Of a DNA stretch of 64,000 bases, positions 46,976 through 61,200 are shown one piece after another; positions within the stretch are counted from its first letter, which is position 1, and every line of letters starts with the position of its first letter. The notes under the pieces were generated by a model. That model saw only the letters and a program-made list of their open reading frames with translations. It was not told the origin of the DNA and did no database searches. Made by a program: the position numbers and the translations under genes. The stretch comes from Fistularia commersonii (taxonomy: Eukaryota > Chordata > Actinopteri > Syngnathiformes > Fistulariidae), in NCBI GenBank assembly GCA_037954325.1, contig JBBMNZ010000035.1, positions 5,835,001 to 5,899,000 on the forward strand, given 5' to 3'.

Positions 46976-49693
46976 CAAATTCACGGCCTTAGATGATCCA
47001 TCTGAATCCCCGATTAGACTAGGTCACCAGATCATTCAGAAATACTTTTATGTGCCATATGCATTCCAAGTCTGTTAAATTGACTAGCATAGATGAGCGG
47101 AAGAAGTTCACAAGGTTATTACTTGGTATGATTACATCACCCTACAGCTGATGATTTGTGGATGTTAATGTGACTCTCAGAAGCTGTGGTGATCCGGCAT
47201 AATGTCTCTAATCCTCTGTATGAAATTCCAATACCCATTCATCTCTAATAAACATCTCATTATTTTCTGGCAGAATAGTGTGTCACATTAATCACTGAAG
47301 TCTAATCCAGTATCAACGCGAGATCATTTTTTGGGGTCATGAGTGGAGCAACCATTCCTATCCATAAGTGATGCCTCACCATACGATATCATAAACATCC
47401 AGCTGACCTTCAACATTCTGTTACACTCAGATGGAGCTGAAGTTATTGTGCTTTGCTGTAAACACTTGACATTTGCTCTGACTTCCAGCAAAACCACAGG
47501 GAACGCGAGGAGAAGCATCATTTTTGACCGAGACTTGTCCTTTAACTTTCATCATAAAACTAACTTTCAGGACTGTCTTTTTTTATTTCACCTGCATTGT
47601 AAAAATAAAATCAATTTGTCCTGGCAGGGGATCATATTTTATAATCTACCACTCTTTATTTAGGCTGGCTAATAAAAGTCAAGGTATGGTTAAAATTCTT
47701 CAAAAATACAAAGCTTTAAGTGGTCGGGCACAATCTTGTACTGTATGTATGTATGGGAGTTGGAGCATTCAGCCGTCAGCCTCCTCTGCTATAGGCTACC
47801 TGTTTGTGACCAGCAACCATACAATCTCAGCCTCAGCATAAAACCTTCCTCTTTGACAGACCATAAACTTTTAAGCTTGCTCATACTTGCATTGCACAGG
47901 TTACACTGGTACTCACTAGATTCATATTTATTAACACTTTAAAACAATACATCACCTCTCTGGCGACGCCTGCACTCTCTCTCTTCCCAAGGCTCACTTG
48001 GGATTCGGCATCCTACATTTGACACTGCAAATACCGCTTATCAGTTAAAATGATTACAATGCAGCATAGAGATAAAGTATGCCAACTACTACTCTTCCTG
48101 AATTCTGTTTACACCTCTCGTACTCTATTGCTTTTTCCTCACCTTCTGGCTCTTCCTCCTTTTCTCTAACCGGGGATATGTATTCTCACTTCTCCACAGC
48201 TAAGAGGATGAGTGGCTTGGACTGAGCCCGGAGCTGCTTCCACCCTGCTGGATCCAGATCCTCTGACTAAGCGTGTTCTGTAACTTCTTATACTGCACAT
48301 GGTTAATTGTGATCTGCTCAAGCTACATGAAATTGCTGGCTTTTCTTCCGTACCTCAAAGCTGTCTCTCCTTGGCAAAGAGGTGGTTGCATTTCCTGAGG
48401 TCCTTGAGGTAACAACTTTAATTATTAAGCAGCAGACCCAGTGTCATCCAAATAGGAATTCTTTTGTATCTGAATGTTTTTGTCAACTTTAGTTCTGCAT
48501 CTGAGCTTCTTAAATGCAGCATCTTTTGGCCGTCTATCCTTCCTGGCAATTCTATTTCTTTATGATGCTTTTCTGTCAAGTTATTTGGGCAGTTTCCTTC
48601 TCTCAAGTATTTCATGTTGAGATTCTAAAAGAAGAGAGTGGTGTGCTCTGTTCATATTTTCAAAGTCCCGTGAAGAACTGTTTTTGCGATACTGGTCCAA
48701 ATAAACCAAAATATACTTGGAGTACAGACTGTGGTAATGATGATTCTCTTCCACTGTAGAATACAGTATATTTATTTGCTCCCACAAAAAGTCGCTGCAC
48801 CCAGCAGGGCTTTCCAATTTCTGGATTTAAGTTCTGCAGCATGAGTTACTCTTGCCTCGAGTATTGAAGCCACTGACACAGCCAGATTAAGCTGGAATCA
48901 GTATATACCGCAATATCTAACTGGCAGACATCATGAGTGACAGATCCTGGTGCTGTTGTTTGCTTTGGGATTTTTGAACTTCATATATTCTCTCTCAGGT
49001 GCTTGGGTATATAAATAACATGCACTATTCATTGCTGAAAAAAACAAAAAAACCCTGAACGATGAACTCTATGTATAAAGAATTTTGTACAATACGAGTT
49101 TAAAAATGAACAGGTAGTATTTAAACCAAAAAATTCATAACATGCGATGGCCAAAATGTTGTTTTTTGATGTTTGAAAATGACAAATGGCTGTTGTTTTT
49201 TTTTCTTTTTTTCACAAGTGCAATGACATAGTCCATGGGTAAACAACAGTTAATTCCTTCTACTGGGAAGCCAATTTAATCAACTGTGGGGAAACTAACA
49301 GAAAAAAAAGGAAAGAGACAGAGAAAGAAAGGGAAATAAAACACTTCCGCTTTTCCAAAGTTTTTTAGGTGATTCCAAAGCACTTCGCAATTGAGGTGGC
49401 AAGCCTCCTGTCTGGTCTCTCTGCGGTTCTTGCTTCGACCGCTCAGCCTGGCGGAAAGGGAAGCTCTTCCTCCTCTTGATGATATGGAATTCTAGTATTC
49501 TAGTATTTACCCGGGTCATTATTTTGTCATTCTGGCAGTCCCAGCAGTCTAAGATTGTCCCGAACAAAGCTGGAAAATGCAGCTATCTAATTTGACCTAA
49601 CCATTGCTTTTATCTGCTTTGGCCTTAAAGTTGAAATGGGATTGCTAGAAACAGCAACATGCTGTTTCTCCCATAGGATGATGACAGTTTCCA

Positions 49694-52600
49694 TTATTCA
49701 GTCTCAAGATCAACCATGGAGACCTTTTCCCGTCTGGATGCCAACAATGTCAGCTGTGGGGGGAAAAAATAAAAAAAAAGTATAAATATTTAAAAAGGGA
49801 TACATGCCCAAAGTATTATTTTGATTCCATTGACTTTTTTTGTCATTTGTTCATCCATCATATTTTGTGATGTTTGTGATGTAATTCAGATTTAACAGGC
49901 ATGTACGGAGGAGGTGGGGCCAGTGACAACAATATAGGGAATGCCAATGTTTTTTTTTCAAGTGTCCAATAAGTCACATGCATGTAACAGTTATACTGTT
50001 TTCTATCAAATATATTCATTTTTTTTATTATTAAGTGGCTCATAAATGCACAGAAATTCAGAAATTGAGCACATTTTACCCAGCATGTAACATATTGTGA
50101 TCTTTTCACTTCCAAATCCATACTTTGTTTATACCTGTTGTGTAGCAGTGGTTGCCCTTTGTTCAGCCTGCGTCAGTCGTCTCTGGAGACGGCTTGTTTT
50201 CTCTTGACTCTCTGCGAGCTGAGTCTCATACTGGACAAAAAAAAAAGTTGTACAATCAATTAATCCAATGATCCATCCGTCGGTTCAACTGAGTGAGTTA
50301 CCTTGTTATCCCTATGCCCGGCATCTTGATGGACCCTAAGGATTAATTCAGAAGCTCTACGACAGCCCTATAAATACCCTGGCCGTGTATTGTTTCCCTT
50401 CCCTGGCCACCTGGTTTGCTCTTTGAGGTCAATTATTGGTTCCCCTCAACGGGTACAACGGAAGGTATTTGCTTCAGCAATATCTGAGCAATATCCCAGC
50501 CTTCAGTGGCCGCTTCAGTCGTCCCCTGGACAAATCAGACACCATTTTTTTGTTTTCACAGTGAAAGCATCCCTCACCGATAAGGCTCAACACAAGTTTC
50601 TCACCCTGCTGCAGAAATGACTTTCTGATATCAGTTAAGGCCAGCCACCGCCACAATGTAGTCTTTGAACTTGGTCCATCCAGGTCTCACTGCTTGACCC
50701 CACTGACCAAAAACACTAAGACTTTTCAGAGACAGCATTAGAAGACTACAGAATAAGTTCAATAAAATTTTGCCCAAGGCATTTGTGTACAAGATCCTGT
50801 TGGAGGGATATGGTGATTGTTTAACAAATCTTGTTTTCTAAGTATAGGAGAAGTGCCATTAAACAAAGGTTTTACTGTCCATTATCTTACATAGCTTTTG
50901 TAGGGTATCGTTCAGAACAGTTTATTTTTTTTTTACATAATATAATTGTTTTATAATAGGGCTGGGTAATTAGTTACAGATGTATCAAAACCTGCATTAA
51001 AGACCAATGAAAAACGTCATCCTGATCATGTCAATGACTTTAATTAATAAACTCACATGAAATCATTGTAATGCTATTTTAGTTTCACTTCAAGTGAAGC
51101 TTGACCTTAGGATGAGACAACTGGACATCTTGTACTTGTTCATACAGAATATGGCTTGAACTTAACGGAATCTATAAAAGTGCAACAATTCCCTCTACAA
51201 ACCACACGTACTTCGTGTTCAATTAAACCCTTGTATGTTGTACATTGCAGGACAACGCTTGAGAACTATGACAAAATCAGCACATACATAGATAACAAAT
51301 ATAAATCCCACCAGAAGTGAACCTGGGACTTTTTTACTGTGAGGCAAGACTGCAGCTAACTGCAGCACCACTGCACCAACAGATACTCCTCCCCTAGATT
51401 CCGGGTGTCAGTATATTTGGCAAAATGTGGTACTGGTGGTGAATTAACAGCCAGTGCGTGCTGAGAAACCAGTGAAATAAACGGTTTAACCCTATCTAAA
51501 CATAACCAGATAATTGTTTCAGAAAATCATGATATTGTTTTGAATATTGTACTGCCCCCCTTCATATCAATGTCGATTATGCTTTACGTTATCTCATTTT
51601 ATATGCCTCAAATATTCCATATACCCTCTCTGATGCTATATATGCTATATATTACAAAATGTAATTTTTGAACAGCTGTCTTGATCATGCTGCTTGATGG
51701 CCCTTGACAAGGCTTCAAGATTATATGGTTGAAAATGCCTTATTTCTTGTCTTTTTGTAGCTGTTTGTGTAAATGCTGCAGAGAACAGCAGGTGTGATAT
51801 TTGCTGAAGGTAACAGCAGCTTAACAGGCATGAACAACAAAGGTCAGCTCCTCCCTTATGGTAGAAAACAGTGTGCAGAAGAACACAATGTTCATTTCAC
51901 AGTTCTCTTATAGGATCTGAACTTTTAGGAATCGGGTCGCTGTCTCAACTTGCTTTGCTCTTCACTATACTCTAATAGTAGTGTGTGTTGCACAGACCTC
52001 AGCAATTGTCTTGTGGTTACTTTCCAGCTGAATCTCGAGCTCATGTGTACGTTGCTTCTGTCGATTCAGCATTGCCCTGAAAGGTACATTTATTTATTAT
52101 TTTGAAGATATATATGTATATTCATTGATCTCAGCAGTGCTTCACTTGCTGAAGATAACCCTATGCTTCTTTTAATTATCTGCATCTGACACATGAATCC
52201 TCATCTAATTTATCCAAAGTTATTATTTTAAGAAGCAATGCAATCAAGTATCTCAAAAAAATGTTTTCACTTTCCAATGCTATTTTTCAGCTTATATTGT
52301 CTGTGAAGTAAGAGGTGCTTACAAACTTACTGAGCAGCAATAAAGTTATGACCACTGACAGCAAGTGAAGGGAAAAACATTAATTATCTGTTTTAAAAAA
52401 CATGCAAATGTCAGTGGGAAGTTTTTAAATCAAGTAAACAGTTTATCTTCAAAATGGATGTGTCAGATGCAGGAAACGGTCTAGAAATGTCTTTTAATCG
52501 GTCTCTGTCATGTTAGTTTTGCACGACAACAGCGGATGACAATCAATTTATTTAGTCACATTATACATAAGCAAACAGTTTGCTTTCACGTGGATTAAAG

Positions 52601-55259
52601 TTTTACTCTTCCTACTTTTAGTCTCAAAACGTATCTCTGCTCACACTCTGTATCCTTTTGTCTTCAGTAACTGCATCAGTTCTTACTTGAGATGTTTAAT
52701 TTTTGCTTCAAAAGCCTGAACCAGGTTGGTGGCTTCATCCTTCCAGCGTTGCGTTGTCTTCTGCTGTGCTCTGAGGAGCTGTGTCAGATTGGCACTGGAG
52801 CTTTTGCTGGTTTCTTCCAGCTCCCTGATGCGTGCGTCAAGCCCCTGCTCCTTTAGGCTAAAGTCTTCCTCGATCTGTGATACCTACAGAAGGGGAGCAC
52901 AAAAACAAAAAAACGATTCAATTCCTCCTTGAAGACGACCAATTATTATAGATGCTGAGCTACAGGTAAATGATTTGCACCATTTTATGAATGCTCCACT
53001 AGTGCATGAGGCATAATCTCATATGGTTTTGTTCGTGGAAAAACGCATTCAGTGGGTAGAATGATCCTGAAGCATTTGTTTGGAGTCTTAATGCTCTCAA
53101 GGATCTCTTACCTTTTCAACCAGTGTTGATTATTGTATTTCACTGGCTGCAATTGCTGTTTTATTTACTTGCATTCTGATTCAAAATCCAAACCATCATT
53201 CCTATTTTGAGTTATTTTTTTTCCTTTCTTTCTTTAATTTTTCTAAAATTTTCTTTATCCATTGTATGAAGGAAAAAAATGACAATATGAAACGAGTATT
53301 TCCTGATGTGTGTCTCTCAGGAGTTAACATACTTATGTCACCTTTGGGCCAAATCACATGCGGTTTCTAAAAATACTGTCTTGGTGGTCATTGCCCAGCT
53401 TACAAGTTTAATGTGTAATGTTACAGTTATACTGGATAACTGCATAATTGTAGTAGTAAACTGTATTCATTATGATTATTCACTGCCCTGCCAAAGCATG
53501 CAAAACTGGAAAGTTTTATCTGATTTATTGCCCAATCAGCCAAAATAAAACAGGCTCCCCCTCTCAGGGCTCAATGCTGACTTGGAGTCATGCTATCTGT
53601 CTTCTCCTGGGTCTCTAAGGAATCAGAGAGCATACTGGGACTCTTGTGTAACAACTGCCTTCATGGATCCAAACTCTTGCACCATCTGCTACTTCTTTAC
53701 AAACTGCATCACTCAATTACGCTGAATCAATGTTCTAGAAAACTATTTTGTTTGCTCTCTTGCGTCTCCTAGGTAATCTGGTGATCATTTGGCTCCGTAA
53801 CCTCATCTTGACAACTTGACTTGGATCATCATTAATCAAATAGATCACAGTTGTCATAAATTCCTTCATTCATGGTCTATATCCCCTTTTCTGCACACAG
53901 GGTTGCAAGGGTGCTTAAGCCAATCCCAGCTGACACTGAGCAAACGGTGGGTTGCATTGTGGATCAGTGGCCAGTCAATCACAGGAAAGAAATACGACAA
54001 TCTACAGTCATGAATTAACCTTTTGCATGTTCTGTACGGTGGTAAGATACCAGAGAGCCCAGTCTTTCGGAATCACACAACAAAGCATCTGTCCATCCTG
54101 CATCCTGAGGCTCTCCAAAAGGTTCCCCTAACCCCCCCGAAAGAACTTCACCCCAACCAGATTTTTTCCCTGTTACTTTTTCAAAATATCTTAGGCCGGA
54201 GGTTGTAAAGTTTCATAGAGACTGTAAATCCCTTGAAGGTAAGTGCTTGCTATTCTGTGTTTTATAAATAAAAATGACCTGTTGTTTCGCTTTCTTTTGG
54301 ACCAGCAGCGTTGTCTTGCGCAGCTCATCCATCTCCCTCCGGAGCTGCATGTTCTCCTGTTGCAACTGCAGTCTTTCCTCACTGACACCGACACAGTCAT
54401 CCCGGGCTGTGGCTAGAGAGCCCTGCAGCCGACGTACTTCCTCCTGGTAACGGGAAAGTTCCTCGCTGTAGCTAAAGATCAGGAGATGGAAGAGAGACAG
54501 AAGTAGAAATGCACCACTGCCACCTCACTTGTCCCCACCACTTAATTTTCTCCATGATGTGAAAGGAAGAAAAGGTAAAATGAACAAAAAGCAAAGGTTC
54601 ATTACTGGACTCAAGTGTGATCTTTATGACAACAAATCTTAAACAGCAAAGAGCCCATATTGGCGAGGAATTATTAAATCAGTGACAATAGCTCCACTCA
54701 CTCCATTTCCAGCTTTTTCAGTTTACTTTGGGTGCTTTGCAGGGTGAGGTTAATTTCATCCTTCATCCTCTCTGCATTAAGGCATCTCTGGTGAAGGTTA
54801 TCAATCTTCCTGAACTCTGGTTCTCCCCTGCCTTCTTTATACAGCTAAAAGAAACACAAAAAAAAATCAAAACAGAGGCTGCTGAATGATCACCATAAAA
54901 CCACAGTAAAATCAACTAGTGTAATACCTCTGGACTAGGATAAAGAGGATTCTTCTAGCTTGTGTTTACACTAAATACCTTCTCCAGTTCTTCCTCAACA
55001 GCTTTTCTTTCACGAAAGGCCCTCTCAATCTGAGACTCTTTGTCTGCACACTCCTGGAGAGGTAGGAGAAAACAACTTGATTCAAGGGAAGGTTAGAGAT
55101 ATAGGACTAGAAAAACAGGCAAAAAAGTAAAAAAAAAAAAAAAGGATTTAGTTGGAGTCCAGGAAGTCGTTGTATTTCAATTCTTACCAGCTGCAAAGCA
55201 GACAGCTCCTCGGCAATGCACTGGATTTGAATGTTGCAGTGCTTGCGCACGTTATCCAC
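49694..55259 (-). CDS. sclt1: sclt1 exons e13-e20 (C-terminal coiled coil and stop)
   Basis: Exons: 55188-55259, 54979-55053, 54702-54844, 54279-54471, 52687-52883, 51998-52076, 50135-50230, 49694-49753. e13 starts GTG GAT (V D) after a normal CTGACAG acceptor, unlike the duplicate, which has ATG and a poor acceptor. e15 carries LYKEGRGEPEFRKIDNLHQR, matching human IYREGRGNESDYRKLEEMHQ. e17 carries FSLKEQGLDARIRELEE. e20 is short (LTLLASRREKVSMVDLETE and stop). The C-terminal part is the better-conserved portion of the family. Confidence 0.93.
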
Positions 55260-58200
55260 CTGTCAGAGAAGAAGTCACGGAATTTAAATATCGCAATTAG
55301 TACAGGGATTAAGGGAGGGTGATTGTTTTGTAATCTGCAATGCTTTAGACCAGTAGTTTCCACTGTTATGAAACCAAAATGAGATACTTGAGTTGGGGGC
55401 TTATTTTCCTGCCGAGTTAAGCAGCTAAGTTAATTCACAACTGAAGTGAGTTGAATTATTCAAAGGAGGCAAATCAGACAGCAGCCCTGATTTCGTTAAT
55501 TTAGATGAATGTAACCTCACTCATTCTTACAATTCTCCTTATCTGACTCTACTATGCTGAGCCTTTTGGAGAAGTATGCCAAACAAGCATTTGAAATAAA
55601 AGGAGAAAAAGACAATTAGTCTATAAGTCTAAAAACTGGAGATTTTAGTAAAATATGTTAATGGAGTGATTTTCAAGAAGAAAGCGTTATTCTAAAAACT
55701 CGAATTACAAATGCTGAATGGTAAAGTGAAAGCCTTTTACTTCAGTCTTATTCAACTAGTTGGGTTATCATAGCTCAAAAGACCTTATGACCTGAAAGAT
55801 TTTGGTACTTGCCATGAGCATGAACTATTCAATGACTTGAAAAGTGAAAGCAACTGACAATTAAAATTGTGATGTTTTTCAGGCACCTTATTCTCTGTAG
55901 GCTTTTGATCATATTGGGATATTAAATATAGAAATATTCCAAATATCCAACTTTTTATGTACAAATATTAATAAAATGTATTGCATTCCCACTGCTGGAG
56001 TGATAAAGAATAATCTGAAGTTATAAATTACATAAGCATAACACTTTGCTTATTGACCTTTGGGTTTGAGGAATGTACCTTTAAAGAATAAAACACAAGA
56101 CAACAAAATGATCCTGCATGCGTGTGTATTGCAGAGATTAATATCGTTAAGGCGGGTTGCGATTATATTTATTTCCTCTTTGCCTGGGAAAGAAATATGC
56201 TTAAAGTGACTGTTGATAACCCTGGACACGCCTCTATTGTAGGAAAACTCCACCCTTCATTTGCAACAGTCTGAGTGGCACTCGATTTCCCCGGGTGACT
56301 TTGCGGCCCGACTAACAATGTTAACAGTTTTGGGATTAACTCAGGTTTATCTCATTACTCAATATGGCTTTAAGAGAGGATGAGAGGGGGGAGATTATGG
56401 CGAGGAAATTGCCTACTTTGTCTGCATTGTTTAGCATTAATCTCCAGTGCCAGGAGAAAATTACCTAGGAGGTAATAAGGCAAAGGCAAGAGAAGTTCGG
56501 TATTTTTTGAAAGTCAAATACATCAACAGTGACTCTGAAACCCCATTTGCTGAAGTCCGACCAATGACTAAGATGACAGCTGGCACAGCTGTCATACTTA
56601 ACTCCAACGGGATTTAGTAGTTGAAAGACGATGAATGAGGATGATTATGGCGCATTAATCAACATGTCTCCCAGTGAGGTAAGGCCAAGGGAAAGACCAA
56701 TTCTTTCCCGTTGGGCTTAGTTCATCATCTTAGTTCAAACACAAGGGTGAAGAAGTAGTGTAGCTGGAAGGCAGATTATACTCTGAAAACTTTTTTATGT
56801 AAACATTGGGCTTGAAGAAGAGATTTCTTTGGTGTAAAGAGATTATACCAAAAACAACCATGTACTTCAAGGAAATGACCTAAATGACAGTGTTTTAAAG
56901 CTGATTTTAGGTGCGAGAACAGTGTTATGATGAATCTAGAGGAACAATTTTATGATTTCTCATTTGAAAAACATAAATAAAAAAGCTTCTCTAATTTTCA
57001 TTTATTTAAATACACAGCCTGAATCTCATGGAAGCCATGGCACATGTTTTGTCTCCACCTCAAGCGGCAAGTCACTACATTGCAAAAACAACTAAGAGGA
57101 CAACGGTTCGGAAATGACAAGAAATTACTAAAAAAAATAAAGAATCCACAATCGAAATGGATCTCAGGTACTACATTAAGAAAAGGAGGACACTGATCAT
57201 TGCCCACTGATGCAGAAACAACCATTTTGCTCCAAATGAAGCCTGGCCTGATTAGTTAATGCAATTTTTGGGTAAGGCTTACAATCTGCATAGTGTGGGC
57301 TGTGGGAGGACTCTATCCTGAATTCATTGCTCTCCTAACATTGGTCATGCCCAAAACCAGTCTCTGTCTATGAAAGTGTACAGCATCAGCACTCACTGAG
57401 TCGTGAGTGCACACATGGCTGACAGTTAAATTTAGCTGCGGTTGTATAGATCTCAACAGGCTTCTGACAGAAGTGACAAGAGATTTTTCAATAAAAGCTG
57501 ACACTATGTCAGCCAATTACTTAGGATAAAGGTCCCGCCCCCTCCAGATATTGGCATCACTAGTGCCTGCCAATCAGTGCTGATAGAATGTTATTTGTGA
57601 TTCTGATGCTCCTTTCTGTGCAAAGAAAGCTATGCGTCTAACACCATTTGTTTACATCTATAATTGTCCACGACAATAATAAAACAATGAAGTCACCGAG
57701 CATTCATTAAAAAAGGCAAGCAGGTTTTGTATTCTAAATGGTTGACTTTCACCCTTGTTCCTGTTTTGCATATTCAGCAGTTATACAGCTCCTTATTTGC
57801 AAAACACATCCTCTAAATCAACAAACCACACTGGTAGCTTGTGTCTGGCCACGCCGCTACTTTCCCTGGCACTGTGTGCATGATGTAATTTCACCATGCT
57901 GCCGATGTTTGTAATTCCAACCAGTACAGAATTGGTTCCACTGGGATTTTTTTTCTGTTTTCTTTGCTGCACAGAGCCAATAAATCAAACATCCCAACAG
58001 CATATCTGCCGGATGGAAACATTGGGACTCTGACAAAATGAATGCCAATTGAATAGAAGTTTAAACTAGTTGACGCAGACTATGAAAAATTAACAAAAAA
58101 AGTCCCGAAAACATATTAAAAAGCAAAAATACCTTGCATATCTTACATAAATTATGTAAATTTACAGTGGAATTACAGAAACATGAAACCAGTATGTAGC

Positions 58201-61200
58201 GTTTTTCTGTGATATTCACTTAAAAGCACATAATCGCAGTGCTCCTCAGTCCCCTACTCTTGCCCTTGTGCCTGGAAAAGACTACAAGGCCATTGTTCCT
58301 TATACCTCTTTCCTTGTGCGGGCACCAGCATCCTGGATCAGCTGTTTGATAGCCCCTTTCGTTTTCTCAAGCTCTTCTGCCCGCTGTTTCTCTCTTAACA
58401 GGGCCTATAGGGAGAGTGTAAACGCAGACAGGGTTACCCATTTTAATGGGCAAACAGTTGTAGCACTGAAGGATTGTGAAGACTTGTTAGCACAGCTGAT
58501 GATGGAGAGACAAAAAGGTACGGTTTGGATCAGATCAAGTAAGAACAAGACGATAGTCACCTGGTCCTTCTGTAGTGCAGCCTCCTCTGCTACCTGATTA
58601 CTCTCTCTGACTTTGGCCAAAGCTTCATACTTCTCCTCCTCTAAAGTAGTGCAACGTGCCTGGAGTTCTCCCACCTTTCTCTCCCACACATTCTGCTCCC
58701 TGCGAACAGCTTCAGCCTCCTGAGATGCTGCTTTGAGTCTGTCAACAAACAGCAATCACAATGAACTACTTCTGATGTACGGTTGGCAAAGTCAAAATAT
58801 ATATATATATGTTTATGTCTAATATTTGAAAAAACATGTTGAGACTTTAGCAGGGGTTGACATTTTGAATCATATCAGCCATGAATTTAAATTGAAGACC
58901 TTGATGATACATCAGAAAGCACATGTTAGATGTTTTGGAGAGAAGGTCAGAAAAGCCAGACTGAGATGGTTTGGTCATGTACAGAGGAGGGATAGTGAAT
59001 ATATTGGCAAACGGATGCTGGAACTGGAGCTGCCAGGTAGGAGGTCTAGAGGAAGACCAAAGAGAAGATTTATGGACATAGTGAGAGAGGATATGAAGGT
59101 AGTTCGTGTGAGAGAGGAGGATACAGAAAATAGGGTTAAATGGAGGAGGTTGATTCGCTGTGGCGACCCCGAAGGGAAAAGCCCAGAGGAGAAGAAGAAG
59201 CAGAAGAAGACAACACATCAGAAAATTTTACACAAATAGATTGCCGGAAAAAGTTAGAAAAAAGAATGGCGGGTGTAGTAAAAGATTACCAAGTACTGAC
59301 CGGGCCTCAACCTGGCTCAAGGCTGACTGAAGCTGTTGGCCACGTCTGTCGGCTGCGTCTTCTCGGCCTTGAGCTTCAGCGACATCTTCCTCCTGAACAT
59401 AAAGCCTTTAGAGCTGACTTAAAAATATATATTTTATAAATGTAGTTTATAATTTCTTTTGATGTCTGAAGATCTGATTTCTAAACCAGCAGTAACATTA
59501 CAATGGAACCCTTAGAAATGATATTATCAAAATTTGGTCAACATGATGAATATATACTTTAACACAGAACAAAAACACAGCTTTTATATTTTTTGTATCA
59601 GCTAAGGTATTAATTCCATGACAGGTTTGCTCTTGCTGTCAATATGGATTATTGATTCTATTATTTTATTCACCCGTCTCTGCATCTGGTCCTGAATGTT
59701 CTGGAGCAATTTTGTCATCTCATCCACTTTTGCTGTTGCTGTTCTCAGCTCAGCTTTGGCTTGTCTGCAACAGGCAGCACAGAAACACAACATTTTCAGC
59801 ATGAGGTTATGGAGATTTTCCACAGCATTTACATTGAGCTCTGTCTGATTGGTGTCATCCTCTAAAGGACTGGTGTGATATCGTTTTAAGCCTGCATGAG
59901 TTGAGGACCTAATTGTAGCATTGTTTACTTTAATGTCATCCATTCAGCTTTGTGTTGAGAACACAGAACTTAATTGGTTTGACTTGGCAGAGACACATGA
60001 CTGGGCACGAGTGATTTTGTTTTTAAAGGGAACAGTTCATAAATTCAAGCATAGCAGAAGGCAAAGCCATGCTTAATCAGCAAGAGGAAGACTGAGTCGG
60101 TTCAAGGTTTAAAATTTCAGATGCCTACTATATGGCATTTAGTTACCTCAGCTGGATTTGTAGCTCCTCCATCTCTGAGCCTTGCTCTGTCACTGTCTTC
60201 AGGAGTTGCTGGTTCATCTGTGCATGGCAAGAGATGCATGACTGCAATTTTTGAGGCATAATTCTTTGAAATTAATGCAAAAACTAACTTTCTCCTAAAA
60301 AAAACTTATCTGCCCTTTTACATCAAACCCCACAGAGCATATACTTGTCACTCTGTTCAAAAGTCAATTGTTCTCAGTCAGAGTGAAAAGGCTCCTAATG
60401 TAGGACGCTTGAGGGGAACTGCACAAGGCTTGTCCTGCCATTAAAAATACATCAGATGGATATCCTATTACTCTCTTGTCAGAGTTGTGTCAAAAGCACT
60501 GTGTATATTTATATGTACATTGTACTAGCTATTGATTTCGTATGTGGAATATGCGCTGAACCTCCTTCTATAAGAACTAACTGAGCTCATGTTTGATCTT
60601 TTTCCCCCCTTTCTGTATATTTCATTCATTACTTTGTTAGAAGGGTAATTACTAGTATCGAGTTAATTTTGGATATATGCATGGCAATTTGATTCAAAGA
60701 CTAATTAAGGGGAAATAAATTAACATGGTTTCATATGTCATTACTTACCAATTCAAGTTTCTGATTGGCTACTTGGAGTTCATGCAAATGCTGCTGGCCC
60801 TGAACAAGTTGATCCTGTGAAAAATGTTTTTGAAAAGTAAATTGCTTTTAATTGTCATTAGCTTACATCAAGGATTAATTAGAGCCAGAAGCCTGTAATT
60901 ATTCTCATTTCTATGTTGGTTGCTCCATCTAGTGGTGAAGGGTATGCAAGATGTTCTAATGAAGTAAGTTCAAACCTTCAGCTGTTTGCTCTGAGCGTTG
61001 TGGATCTGTGCATCAGAGACTGTCTTCTGGTAGATTTGCTGGAGGTGGTCAAGCTCCTGTGCTGCTGTCTGCCACAGTTCCATAGCCTGCAAACGCTCCT
61101 AAAAAAATGCACAAGAACCCAACTGGTGGTACAATGAGACTAAGGCCATCTGCTTCGCTTCCTTTTTTTTTTTTTTGAAGTCTTAGTCTGCAAAATAGCA

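Larger units (their letters stand above)
44906..49693. other. 4.8 kb region between the dead dnah6 copy and the sclt1 3' end
   Basis: By position this is where the duplicate's dnah6 exons 1-9 and promoter should be. No exon is convincingly readable. A weak resemblance to parental exon 3 occurs at about 49388-49470 (AATTGAGGTGGCAAGCCTCC and TCTCTGCGGTTCTTGC). An AATAAA for the upstream sclt1 lies at 48771-48776. It contains a SINE (46771-46975) and AT runs. The segment about 47700-48250, with AAACCTTCCTCTTTGACAGA and TGCACTCTCTCTCTTCCC, may be an old LINE tail, but I could not confirm that. No X-box counterpart was found. Confidence 0.5.

Noticed and set aside
47324..47942. Cluster of short plus-strand open frames
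   Set aside because: Overlapping frames without conserved pattern; perhaps an old LINE tail but not provable by eye.
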